The notes: a model not told the origin generated them from the letters alone. 25,044 bases of DNA from Verrucomicrobia bacterium UBA2970 (GCA_002348345.1 DEAY01000005.1:1-25044), one strand, 5' to 3'; positions 8,420 to 16,242 are shown, numbered from the stretch's first letter. Program-made: numbers and translations.

Positions 8420-10059
8420 CGGACCTCACCCAGTTTGGATTGGTAAAACTCGAGGGCCTCTTCGTATTCCAGCAGCGCTTCTCCGGGAAGCACACCACGA
8501 TGCCGTTCCAATTCGTTGGAGACCCGTTCCATCAGGTAAATCACTTCCTCCCGCCGAGGCGTCAAGGGCCGGTGACCGACATCGATTCGGACGGGCGCCG
8601 AATGCGCAAACCGAATCCGTCCCGACGCTGTTTTCCCAAAGCAACGAACAGCAATCCAGGAAGTCGCCCCCACCTTAACGTCCGTAGAGAAAGGAATGGC
8701 TGATTCCGAACTCGCTTCGCCGCTAGGCCGAAGGGTCTTGACCACATCTCCGTTGACAACGATCTCAACTCGAGAGAGCGGCCTCCACCACTCCGCCACC
8801 CCCTGAACCTGAATCGCTCCCCCGCGGGTCGAGCGGAATCGGGCTCCGGGCAACTGTCCATTGAAGCGGATGTCCAACATCGGACCGGTCGTCACAAAGC
8901 TGTTGCCTCGTTCCAAGCCTTGCATCCAGCGCTGGTAACTGAAGCTCGTTCCCGTGTGGACATAGACCCGTCCAAACCCCAGCGGAACAGGGTGGACCCC
9001 AGAGGCGGTCCCTCCGCTGGGCATGAGATCAAACCCACAGTTTAGGAGGGCGTAATAGTTGGCAAACCCCCAATGAATCCATGATTCCTCAGAATAAGAG
9101 CCTCCATCAAACGGAAGCTCCAAGTAGCTTGGAAAATACTCCGGGTACCAGTTCTTGAAGAGAAACTCGGTTCTCCAGAGATGGTTATTCGTCAACTCGA
9201 AGAGATCAACTTCCATCGTTGGCAACAGCATCATCGACCACGGCCAGTTGTGCTTATCGAGATCCAAGAGCGCCCCTTGCCGACGGGCCTCCCTGGCGAC
9301 AGCCCGGACCGGATGGGCTTGCAGGTCGATGGGCTCTTTATGATTCAAGACAAAGACCGCTCCCAACGTATGCCGCGCTTGATTGACCGTGAAGATCTCG
9401 TATTCGGTATTGATGGGCCAGATCACATGGTCGTCGTCAACATGGATCACTCGAGGCGAAGGGAGATCTTCTGATCTCAAGCGTGAACTCCGCATCGGCG
9501 TCTCGTTTAACTCGGTCACCCAACTTGTGAGAGGAAGCGCCACATTGAGATCCTCGGCCATGATCAGATTGGGAAGATCCTCTAGATCCCGATGCACATG
9601 GGTATCCCCGGAATACCACCCCCGCCTGCCCATGTGAATCCATCTTTCGAGGGACATGGTAAGATGGGTCGAATTAGCTTTGTGCTCGAGCTCAACCTCA
9701 AGGGGGACGTATTCCTTCCCCCGTTCGAGTTGAAGGCGATACTCAGCCTGAGGCAACTCAACCCGAAAAGGATGGGCCGACACGGTCGTGTGCACTTCAG
9801 CACTTCGGCCTCGTTGAACGTCATAGACAACGGCTGAACCCTCAGGAGAATCCGACACCACCGTAAAGGCCTCTCCCTGAGCACTGGTCAAGTATACCCG
9901 ACAAGCCACCGGCTTCCAGCCTTCGGCATCAAAAACCTTCACCATCAAAGGCGCAGCTAGAGTCCGCCCAGCCCATGGAATCACCAGCAGCAGGCAGAGT
10001 CCCCACCACGCCCTACCTGTCACCTCTCCCTGAGTCCTAGTAACCAATCGCACAACCAT
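8416..10059 (-). CDS. CehA/McbA-like metallohydrolase (PHP-type motif), exported
   Basis: About 547 residues. The ATG at 10059 was chosen because GAGGAAAG lies directly upstream (10060-10067) and the protein then opens with a signal peptide (hydrophobic core WWGLCLLLVIPW). In-frame TTG at 10083 and GTG at 10023 are weaker alternatives. A beta-rich N-terminal region is followed by WYSGDTHVHRDLEDL, the first metal-binding motif of CehA-like and PHP-type hydrolases (GDTHVH at about 151-156). Further possible ligands occur in VDDDHVIWP, LNHKEP and DLDKHNWPW, and the segment LMPSGGTASGVHPVPLG is typical of this family. The C-terminal third is a beta-sandwich-like region followed by a charged, probably helical tail. 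The gene overlaps the GGT stop by 23 bases and the next gene by 4. The family includes carbaryl hydrolase, but the natural substrate of this member is unknown. Confidence 0.85.
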   Translation of the reverse strand: MVVRLVTRTQGEVTGRAWWGLCLLLVIPWAGRTLAAPLMVKVFDAEGWKPVACRVYLTSAQGEAFTVVSDSPEGSAVVYDVQRGRSAEVHTTVSAHPFRVELPQAEYRLQLERGKEYVPLEVELEHKANSTHLTMSLERWIHMGRRGWYSGDTHVHRDLEDLPNLIMAEDLNVALPLTSWVTELNETPMRSSRLRSEDLPSPRVIHVDDDHVIWPINTEYEIFTVNQARHTLGAVFVLNHKEPIDLQAHPVRAVAREARRQGALLDLDKHNWPWSMMLLPTMEVDLFELTNNHLWRTEFLFKNWYPEYFPSYLELPFDGGSYSEESWIHWGFANYYALLNCGFDLMPSGGTASGVHPVPLGFGRVYVHTGTSFSYQRWMQGLERGNSFVTTGPMLDIRFNGQLPGARFRSTRGGAIQVQGVAEWWRPLSRVEIVVNGDVVKTLRPSGEASSESAIPFSTDVKVGATSWIAVRCFGKTASGRIRFAHSAPVRIDVGHRPLTPRREEVIYLMERVSNELERHRGVLPGEALLEYEEALEFYQSKLGEVR

Positions 10060-11773
10060 CTTTCCTCGGATCTGAACCCCCAAAATACCTCAGAGGATTC
10101 TCCATTCTCCAAATGCTCTGATACCCTCCAAACGCACCATGGCCGTCGCGGAGCTCATGGCCCATTTCGGCGAGTTGGCTGCGGGTCTCCTCAGAGATCC
10201 CGTACTCGCAGGAGACCCTTCCGGGCCCGGTTGAACGGGAACCGGTGGGGGTCGAACTTTCAGAATGTGAGATTCGAGGTTGATCGCCCGCTTGTTGTGG
10301 AGACATGCCAAAGTCGATCATATTCATCAAAACCTGCGAATGACCTTGAGGCTGGAAGTCTCCCCCCATCACCCCAAAAGACATCACCGGTTCCCCATCT
10401 TTTGTCAAAAAGGCGGGAATAATCGTGTGGAACGGACGTTTGTGCGGTTCCAACCGGTTCAGATCCTTGGGATTGAGCGAGAACAATTGACCCCGGTTCT
10501 GGATCGCAAAGCCAAGTCCATCGGGCACGTAGCGCGATCCCCACCCATGGTAGATACTCTGGATCAAAGAAATCATGTTTCCCTCCCGGTCTGCGGTCGT
10601 CAGATAGACCGTATCCGCGCTCCCCTTCAGGCGTCCGGCCGACACCTTGGCGGCCGCCTTCCTTGGATCGATCAATTTGGCCCGCTCTTCTGCATAGGCC
10701 TTGGAGATCAGCCACTCGACCGGCACATCCGCAAAATCCATGTCCGCGTAGTAAACCGCCCGATCCTCAAAGGCCAACTTCTTCGCCTCAAGAAAGAGGT
10801 GGAGTTGTTCGGCAGAATTCGGCTTCATCGAAGGAATATCAAATTGCTCGAGCATGTTCAGAATCTGCAAGGCAGCGATCCCCTGCCCATTGGGAGGCAG
10901 TTCCCAAACGTCATAACCCCGATAATTCGCTCGAACCGGCGCCACCCAATCGGCTCGGTGATCCACAAAATCCTTCAGTTCGAAACGGCCTCCCTGTTCC
11001 TTCGAAAAGCGAACCAATCGCTCCGCGATTTCACCCTGATAAAACGCGCCCCAACCGTCCCTTTCAAGAATCTCGAAAAACGCCGCACATCCCGGATTCT
11101 TCGAAACATCCCCAAAGGCCAGTGGCTCTCCCCCGGGAAGATAGGTATCCGTCAACGTCGGGTGAGTCTTACTCGGCGACTTCAACCAACCGCGAGCGAT
11201 GACCGGAGAAACAGGAAAGCCCTCTTTCGCATAGTAAATCGCCGCTTCCAGCAACGCCGACCGACTCAGTTTACCGAAGCGTTTCGAGAGCAAATCCCAT
11301 CCAGAAACACACCCTGGCACACTCCACGACAACGGGGAATGCAACCCAATCTCGGTGAGGCCGAGTTTTTCAGCTTCGCCCAAGCTCCAACCATAGGGGG
11401 CCCGTCCGCTGGCATTGAGGCCGTAAAGCGAGCGACTCGATTCATCCCATCCGATAGCGAAAAGATCACCACCCGGGCCATTACTCATCGGCTCGACCAC
11501 ACTCAGCACGGCATTGGCCGCAATCGCGGCATCGACTGCGCTTCCCCCTTGCTTGAGCACATCAATTCCCGCCTGGCTCGCGAGGGGCTGACTGGTGCAC
11601 ACAATACCCCGCTGGCAAGCGACGGTAGACCGGTTTCGGTTCCGGTTTTGCACCGCACCCGGATCGAGTGGCACTGGGCTCCCTCCTTGAAACTCTCCCG
11701 CCACGGAATCCCCCCCTAAAAGTGTTGTTGCGGACACGATTCCGCCGGACTTGATGAATGAGCGTCGGTTCAT
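10037..11773 (-). CDS. Gamma-glutamyltransferase-family N-terminal nucleophile hydrolase with Tat signal
   Basis: About 578 residues. The start at 11773 gives MNRRSFIKSGGIVSATTLL, a twin-arginine signal, implying export in folded form; an in-frame TTG four codons upstream is possible but less likely. Conserved GGT features include GIDVLKQGGSAVDAAIAAN, PMSNGPGGDLFAIGW, SWSVPGCVSGW and ELPPNGQGIAALQ. The predicted nucleophile Thr, which also becomes the new N-terminus of the small subunit after self-cleavage, is about residue 388 in SADTVYLTTADREGN. GVMGGDFQPQGHSQ is the variant seen in GGT-like proteins that differ from classical glutathione GGT, so glutathione may not be the substrate. It is the first gene of the minus-strand run. 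No Shine-Dalgarno sequence is visible, and it overlaps the next gene by 23 bases. Confidence 0.92.
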   Translation of the reverse strand: MNRRSFIKSGGIVSATTLLGGDSVAGEFQGGSPVPLDPGAVQNRNRNRSTVACQRGIVCTSQPLASQAGIDVLKQGGSAVDAAIAANAVLSVVEPMSNGPGGDLFAIGWDESSRSLYGLNASGRAPYGWSLGEAEKLGLTEIGLHSPLSWSVPGCVSGWDLLSKRFGKLSRSALLEAAIYYAKEGFPVSPVIARGWLKSPSKTHPTLTDTYLPGGEPLAFGDVSKNPGCAAFFEILERDGWGAFYQGEIAERLVRFSKEQGGRFELKDFVDHRADWVAPVRANYRGYDVWELPPNGQGIAALQILNMLEQFDIPSMKPNSAEQLHLFLEAKKLAFEDRAVYYADMDFADVPVEWLISKAYAEERAKLIDPRKAAAKVSAGRLKGSADTVYLTTADREGNMISLIQSIYHGWGSRYVPDGLGFAIQNRGQLFSLNPKDLNRLEPHKRPFHTIIPAFLTKDGEPVMSFGVMGGDFQPQGHSQVLMNMIDFGMSPQQAGDQPRISHSESSTPTGSRSTGPGRVSCEYGISEETRSQLAEMGHELRDGHGAFGGYQSIWRMENPLRYFGGSDPRKDGCAIGY

Positions 11774-11877
11774 TGGGATGATCAAACGACGCTAGTGAAT
11801 ATTGAGGGTTAGTGCAATGAAGGGTTTCGGATTCTGATACGCCGTTTTGTTAAGTCTCCGACCTCGACCTGGAACCC
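11774..11877. promoter_or_regulatory. Divergent intergenic region upstream of the seven-gene run
   Basis: A 104-base gap between the start of the GGT gene (-) and the start of the cytochrome/DUF1080 gene (+). By position it should carry the main promoter of the minus-strand run and a promoter for the plus-strand gene. I found no hexamer pair I would defend, and no clear palindromic operator. Confidence 0.4.
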
Positions 11878-13677
11878 ATGACCGGCTATGTTTTCACGAT
11901 GCATCTTCCTAACAGCCTCGCTCAACGGCTTTGTCTCATACTGGCGATCGCCGTTGGGGTTTGGCCCGCTCCACAGGTGATGACTGCTGAGAGCACGCTC
12001 TCATCATTGGTGGGTCTTCTTTCATCCACCGACGACCCTCAGTTTCAATCCGATCTCCTCCAGGGCATCCTTCTGGGGCTTGAGGGAAGCGGCCAGACCA
12101 CCGCCCCTGCTCCTTGGCAAGAGCAAGAGAATCGTCTCCTCGAAAGTTCATCACCTGAAGTCAGAAAACTGGCCCGAACATTAGGGCTAAGATTCGGAAG
12201 CAAACGGGCCCGGGGATTGGTCGAGGGGATTGCCATCGACTCTCAACACCCAGCCCAGGAGAGGCGCGACGCAATCACCGCATTGCTCAGCACCCCTGAC
12301 AAGCCCCTCCTTGAACTTCTCCTCTCGCTGGTGGATTCCGGAGATGTTCGTGATGCCGTCATTCGTGGCCTGGCATTGTTTTCAGACGAGCGCGTTGCCC
12401 AAACGCTCATCGCCCATTATGGCGCCTTTACGCTCGAACAAAAACAACTCACCCTCTCGACGCTCGCCCAGCGGACTTCCTCGGCCACTCACCTGCTCTC
12501 TGCCGTTGGCGATGACATCATTCCAGTTGGAGACTTGAGTGCGATGGTGATTCGGCAGCTAAGCAATTTGGAGAGCCAAACCGTCAGTGAGGGGGTGGAG
12601 GCGGTCTGGGGTCGGTATCGAGATTCAAACGCCGATGTCGTGGCCGACATCCGGAGGTACCGAATCCTCTATCGCGATGCGGGATCCCCCCCAGGCAATG
12701 CCAACCGCGGCCGGGCCCTTTATGCACGGACCTGTCAACAGTGCCACCAACTTTTTGGCATCGGGGGAACCGCAGGCCCCGACCTCACAGGATCGAATCG
12801 AACAGACCTCACCTACCTCTTGCAAAACATCCTCGATCCGAACGCCGTGATCCCCAATGACTATCAAACCTCAGTCATTGAGTTGAAGGACGGCCGGGTC
12901 TTCACGGGAATCGTAAGCCCATCACCCACCACCACCACCATCCTGACCTCCTCCGGAACCCATCGAATTGCCAACCAGGAGGTTTTCGATCTTCAAACAA
13001 GTGAATTGTCCCTGATGCCTGAGGGTCTACTAAGCTCCCTGTCGGACCAAGAGGTCCGGGATCTACTCTACTATCTCACCCAGCCAGCGCAGGTGGCACT
13101 CATTGCCGATTCTGAATCTGTCCGCCAGTTCTTCAATGGCGAGGACCTCACCCTCTGGTCGGGAAACCCCCGGCTTTGGCGGGTGGAGGACGGCACCATC
13201 ATTGGGGAAAGCAAGAACGGACTCGATCACAATGAGTTTCTGGTGAGTGAACTGGTATTCGAGGACTTTCGTCTCCGATTTGAGGTCAGACTAACCCCAA
13301 ATTCGGAGAATAGTGGCGTTCAATTCCGGAGCGAACCTCGCAAGACCGGAGAGGTTGAGGGTTACCAAGCGGACATCGGTCAGGACTGGTGGGGAAAGCT
13401 CTACGAGGAACTCGGGCGTGGTTTGCTGGCGGACATCTCTCAAGATCATGTCGTCCGACAAAACCGGTGGAACCACTATGAGATTCTGGCGATCGGCCCG
13501 CGGATTCAAATCGCCCTGAATGGACATCGGTGCGTGGACCTGACTGATTCGGCAGGATCCCCCCGAGGCCAAATCGCACTCCAGCTCCATTCTGGGGGCG
13601 CCATCCGGGTTGAATTCCGAAACTTCGAAGTGGAGCTTTCCCCCGGTTCAAATCAGTTAAATTCTGTCAACAACTAA
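11878..13677 (+). CDS. Exported cytochrome c (Pirellula/Verrucomicrobium type) fused to DUF1080
   Basis: A 599-residue protein. A hydrophobic leader (residues about 15-30) is followed by about 240 mostly helical residues that may be degenerate HEAT-like repeats. Residues about 272-402 are the haem-binding domain peculiar to this phylum group (TIGR02603 type): CQQCH with Cys286, Cys289 and His290, AGPDLTG, and a probable distal ligand Met380 in LSLMPEGLL. Residues about 414-590 are a DUF1080 (3-keto-disaccharide hydrolase) jelly-roll fold: FFNGEDLTLWSG, DGTIIGES, SGVQFRSE and HYEILAIG. Electron transfer combined with cleavage of an oxidised sugar is the expected role, which is consistent with the 3-keto sugar pathway, but is inferred. 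The start could also be the in-frame ATG at 11899. Nothing is visible as a strong ribosome-binding site. Confidence 0.9.
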   Translation: MTGYVFTMHLPNSLAQRLCLILAIAVGVWPAPQVMTAESTLSSLVGLLSSTDDPQFQSDLLQGILLGLEGSGQTTAPAPWQEQENRLLESSSPEVRKLARTLGLRFGSKRARGLVEGIAIDSQHPAQERRDAITALLSTPDKPLLELLLSLVDSGDVRDAVIRGLALFSDERVAQTLIAHYGAFTLEQKQLTLSTLAQRTSSATHLLSAVGDDIIPVGDLSAMVIRQLSNLESQTVSEGVEAVWGRYRDSNADVVADIRRYRILYRDAGSPPGNANRGRALYARTCQQCHQLFGIGGTAGPDLTGSNRTDLTYLLQNILDPNAVIPNDYQTSVIELKDGRVFTGIVSPSPTTTTILTSSGTHRIANQEVFDLQTSELSLMPEGLLSSLSDQEVRDLLYYLTQPAQVALIADSESVRQFFNGEDLTLWSGNPRLWRVEDGTIIGESKNGLDHNEFLVSELVFEDFRLRFEVRLTPNSENSGVQFRSEPRKTGEVEGYQADIGQDWWGKLYEELGRGLLADISQDHVVRQNRWNHYEILAIGPRIQIALNGHRCVDLTDSAGSPRGQIALQLHSGGAIRVEFRNFEVELSPGSNQLNSVNN

Positions 13678-13686
13678 GTATAATAA

Positions 13687-13708
13687 ACGAGAAATCCTCG
13701 TCACTTTT
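13687..13708 (+). terminator. Possible weak stem-loop terminator after the cytochrome/DUF1080 gene
   Basis: A perfect 5-base-pair stem (ACGAG, loop AAATC, CTCGT) begins 10 bases after the stop codon and is followed three bases later by TTTT. The stem is short and lacks a GC-rich core, so it is only a weak candidate. Confidence 0.25.
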
Positions 13709-13793
13709 CCCTGTTGACGGAAATCCATTTGATCCCGTAATCTCCGCATCGCTGGTGAAAGTAAGCGGCTCAAAGTCCAACGCCAGCGATCAT

Positions 13794-14006
13794 ATGACAG
13801 TAGCCTATTGCTCCGAATGCCGTGAGCGTCGTGAGATGGAAGGTGCCGTAGAAGACGTCATGAAAAACGGCCGCCGAACAATCAAGGGAACCTGTGCGAC
13901 CTGCGGGGAGCCCGTCTTCAAAATCGTCCGCTCTGAAGCATTATCAGCACGGGAATCCTCCGTCAAATCACTCCCTAGCCCGATGGCGAATCCAATGGCG
14001 AATTGA
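13794..14006 (+). CDS. Small zinc-ribbon protein (DUF5679-like)
   Basis: A 70-residue protein with two CxxC pairs: AYCSECRERRE (Cys6, Cys9) and GTCATCGEPVFKI (Cys34, Cys37), with MKNGRRTIKG between them. This spacing and text match small zinc-ribbon proteins of the DUF5679 kind, whose role is unknown. The ATG at 13794 is preferred because the family begins a few residues before the first Cys pair; an in-frame GTG at 13755 would add 13 residues. A TTGACG at 13714-13719 could be a -35 box, but the matching -10 (TAATCT near 13738) is poor. The C-terminus is a 12-base tandem duplication encoding PMANPMAN directly before the stop. No Shine-Dalgarno sequence is visible. Confidence 0.8.
   Translation: MTVAYCSECRERREMEGAVEDVMKNGRRTIKGTCATCGEPVFKIVRSEALSARESSVKSLPSPMANPMAN
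13980..14003 (+). repeat. 12-base tandem duplication at the 3' end of the zinc-ribbon gene
   Basis: CCGATGGCGAAT is followed directly by CCAATGGCGAAT, with one mismatch, encoding PMAN twice immediately before the TGA stop. Confidence 0.8.
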
Positions 14007-14159
14007 TTTCCCTTCCGAAGCTGAGCGTTTTCGACCATCAGAAAAGCGATTGATCAAACCATGGGGTCGGGCACCCCGCTTCGATAGGCGCTCCGTTCAC
14101 AGCCCAGTCAGCCCTCACTCGGCCCCAAACTGCGGCTTTCCCGCTCTGTGGGGCGTGTC
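14007..14159. other. Non-coding gap between convergent genes
   Basis: A 153-base gap between the zinc-ribbon gene (+) and the Nudix gene (-). It contains a small GC-rich hairpin, GGGGT-CGGGC-ACCCC at 14063-14077, with no T-run on either side. It might contribute to termination in both directions, but I see no convincing terminator or gene. Confidence 0.4.
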
Positions 14160-14564
14160 TCACTCCCAGAGTTCTGGGCGGGCCTTCAGATCCAAGACAA
14201 GCCCGGCATCAGCGGGTGGGAACGTGAATAGGTCTAGGTCGTGCGGACCAATCCACTCGAGGTCGGAGCAATCGATTGCAGTGGGCTCCCCGGACTTGAG
14301 CTGGCAGCGGTAGAACTGTATTTGGACGCTTTTTTCAGGATACCGGTGCTCGATGGCAGCGAGCATTGGTCCGACGCTGATTTCCACCCCCAGTTCTTCC
14401 CGAAGTTCTCGCTTGAGGCAATCGGAGTAGGATTCCCCCGGTTCGAGTTTTCCTCCTGGAAACTCCCAGAGTCCGCCCAGGTGCTTGTCGGGTGGGCGCT
14501 GGGCAATGAGGAGCTTTCCTGCGCGAAATATCAGAGCCGCGGCAACCGGAATTGAGGGGGACAA
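14160..14564 (-). CDS. Nudix hydrolase, MutT-like
   Basis: A 134-residue single-domain protein with a perfect Nudix box (G-x5-E-x7-REUxEExGU) running from Gly38 through Glu44, Arg52-Glu53 and Glu56-Glu57 to Val60. WEFPGGKLEPGES and the AAALIFRAGKLLIAQRP beginning are typical of MutT-type 8-oxo-dGTP diphosphatases, which remove oxidised nucleotides from the pool. This is the likeliest role, although Nudix substrates cannot be fixed from sequence. The only plausible start is TTG at 14564, supported by GGGAAAGG about 8 bases upstream. It lies 32 bases after the YfgM-like TPR gene and is probably co-transcribed with it. The terminal WE is intact. Confidence 0.9.
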   Translation of the reverse strand: MSPSIPVAAALIFRAGKLLIAQRPPDKHLGGLWEFPGGKLEPGESYSDCLKRELREELGVEISVGPMLAAIEHRYPEKSVQIQFYRCQLKSGEPTAIDCSDLEWIGPHDLDLFTFPPADAGLVLDLKARPELWE

Positions 14565-14596
14565 AGCAACGGCCTTTCCCGTTTGAGTGCGGGATT

Positions 14597-15454
14597 CTAT
14601 TGCTCTTCCCCGCCTGCCTCACCCGACTCATCAGAAGGCGTCCCAGGCGCATCAGAGGACTGCTCTGGCTCGCTCAAGTCCACCTTCGGCGTCGCCACGG
14701 CTTCATTAGGCTCGGGCGAACCCCCTAAATCCGAAGGGGCACTTGCTCCCACAGATCCGGAAGATGCCTCTGTGAGATCCGAAGCGGGTTCAGGCCGAAG
14801 CTCGGGATGTTCATCGAGCAGCTTCTCTCGGCGGGTCAAAGCCCTGGTGCTGTAGCTGATCGGAACGCCAGGCCGGTTGAGATCATCGTAGAGCGCCAAG
14901 GCCTCAACCGCTTCATCAGAAGACTCATGAATACTCGCCATGGCCAGTTTGGCTTGCGCCGCGATGGGCGTATTGGCAAACCGGTTGAGCACTGCCTGAT
15001 AGCCACTCTTCGCCTCGGCCAGTTTCCCGGCGGCATCCTCCGATGCCGCGACACCATACAGAGCAGTGGAGACAAACTGGCTCGCGCCGTACTCGGCTTC
15101 AAACCTCGAAAACAGGCTCTTTGCCTGATCATAATCCCCGGCAACGAAATGAGTTCTCGCCGCAAGGAGAAGTGCCCGTTCGGCGGCGCTGGTTCCGCCA
15201 TACCCTGATTCAACGGCCAAATAGGCTTCAGCACTCGGCTTCTTGGCAGCATCGGTCTCTGATTCGTTGACCTGAACCTCGTAGAGCGCTCCCCCGGCCG
15301 CCTTTTCGTTCTGATCCGACTTCCACTGCATGATGTAGATGATCCCGCCAACCACCATGGCCCCCATCCCGCCGACGATCAGTGTTTGCCGATGGGTCTC
15401 TACCCAGGCCAAAAACTCAATAATACCAGACGATTCCTCGCTCTCCGTACTCAT
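14597..15454 (-). CDS. Membrane-anchored TPR-like protein, YfgM-like
   Basis: A 285-residue protein with a short cytoplasmic N-terminus, one membrane helix at about 25-43 (TLIVGGMGAMVVGGIIYIM) and then helical repeats over about 50-215. These contain motifs such as GDYDQAKSLFSRFEAEYG and GKLAEAKSGYQAVLNRF, typical of tetratricopeptide repeats. This layout resembles YfgM, which associates with the SecYEG translocon and chaperones in enterobacteria; the family match is by architecture and therefore moderate. The last 60 or so residues are a low-complexity acidic tail rich in Ser, Pro, Glu and Gly. No Shine-Dalgarno sequence precedes the ATG; the leader is T-rich. It is followed by the Nudix gene. 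Confidence 0.78.
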   Translation of the reverse strand: MSTESEESSGIIEFLAWVETHRQTLIVGGMGAMVVGGIIYIMQWKSDQNEKAAGGALYEVQVNESETDAAKKPSAEAYLAVESGYGGTSAAERALLLAARTHFVAGDYDQAKSLFSRFEAEYGASQFVSTALYGVAASEDAAGKLAEAKSGYQAVLNRFANTPIAAQAKLAMASIHESSDEAVEALALYDDLNRPGVPISYSTRALTRREKLLDEHPELRPEPASDLTEASSGSVGASAPSDLGGSPEPNEAVATPKVDLSEPEQSSDAPGTPSDESGEAGGEEQ

Positions 15455-15582
15455 AAATAAAAGCGGTAATCATTCGACTCACCGCAAAAAAGGCAAGCCC
15501 GAAATGGGCGCTTCGAATTCAAGAACCGTGGCACTCAACCGTAATCCTACCCGGTTCACCCTCGGGAAAACTCAAACATTGA

Positions 15583-16137
15583 CTACTTTGCCGACGTCAC
15601 CATCGTCTTGAAATCGCCCTCTGCCGCCAACACAACGGACTTGGGCCCAGTGAACTTAACAAAGACAAACCCCTTTTCGGCTTCGATAATGGCACCCAAC
15701 AACGCATAGCCCGGCTTTGGGATTTTTCGCCCCACCGGAGGCCCGCTCAGGAAGGTCCCCTCAGCCTGAACAAATGACACCTTGGTCCCGCCCACCTGTC
15801 CGGTCTCCGTTTTCGAATTCAGCTCCGCGACGGGCTCCTGAAACTGTCGCAACCATCGGTCGACATTGGCCTTCGTGCCCCCAGCGTTCCCCGGCCCAAA
15901 GTGAAAGAAGACCACCTCCCCCGCTTCCCCCCCCTTCTTTCCCGGAACACTCAATTGCGCCTTTCGCATCGACGATCGGGGACGGAGCGTCCGCCAGGAA
16001 TCTGGCCGGGTAAACTGATACTCACTGACCGTGAAGGTTTTTCCCGTCGCATCTTGTCCCCTCACCCCGAGATCCATGAACCCAAGACATAGAAAGAGGA
16101 GACTACAACGCCCTAGCACCAACGATGAGAATTTCAT
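15583..16137 (-). CDS. Secreted hypothetical protein
   Basis: A 184-residue protein with a clear signal peptide (MKFSSLVLGRCSLLFLCLGF, cleavage near VRGQ at about residue 28). The mature part has a sequence style I recognise from conserved hypothetical proteins of planctomycetes and verrucomicrobia: FTRPDSWRTLRPRSSMRKAQ, GGEAGEVVFFHFGPGNAGG, VDRWLRQF and VFVKFTGPK. It looks like a small soluble beta-rich domain. I cannot assign a function. No cysteine pair or catalytic motif is evident. It is divergent from hisD and is followed by a 128-base gap before the YfgM-like gene on the same strand. Confidence 0.75.
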   Translation of the reverse strand: MKFSSLVLGRCSLLFLCLGFMDLGVRGQDATGKTFTVSEYQFTRPDSWRTLRPRSSMRKAQLSVPGKKGGEAGEVVFFHFGPGNAGGTKANVDRWLRQFQEPVAELNSKTETGQVGGTKVSFVQAEGTFLSGPPVGRKIPKPGYALLGAIIEAEKGFVFVKFTGPKSVVLAAEGDFKTMVTSAK

Positions 16138-16242
16138 CCCCAGAGCTTAGTGAATCCAGAGAGGGAGATTCAAGGCATTCCACCTCTCCAACGAATTGAG
16201 AATTTGCATTTTTAAACCGCCGTGAAATAAGCTTAGCCACAG
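16138..16242. promoter_or_regulatory. Divergent intergenic region upstream of hisD
   Basis: A 105-base gap separating the secreted hypothetical protein (-) from hisD (+). It turns AT-rich just before hisD, where a promoter would be expected. TTGCAT at 16204-16209 with TAAGCT near 16228 is the best pair I can find and it is weak. No his leader peptide with a run of histidine codons is visible. Confidence 0.35.

Noticed and set aside
10280..11719. A 479-codon open frame on the plus strand opposite the GGT gene
   Set aside because: It is the antisense shadow of a gene with complete family motifs. Its translation is rich in Arg, His, Pro and Gln, has no recognisable domain, and arises from the third-position bias of the real gene.
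12925..12945. Run of ACC trinucleotides in the cytochrome/DUF1080 gene
   Set aside because: It simply encodes a short Thr run (TTTT) in a linker-like loop and is too short to call a repeat locus.
14063..14077. GGGGT-CGGGC-ACCCC hairpin as a bidirectional terminator
   Set aside because: The stem is 5 bp and there is no T-tract on either side, so it is noted only as part of the gap.
15463..15485. Inverted repeat GCGGT...ACCGC followed on the minus strand by TTTTATTT
   Set aside because: The stem is only 5 bp with a 13-base loop and sits directly before the start codon of the YfgM-like gene rather than after a gene end. It is near chance level.
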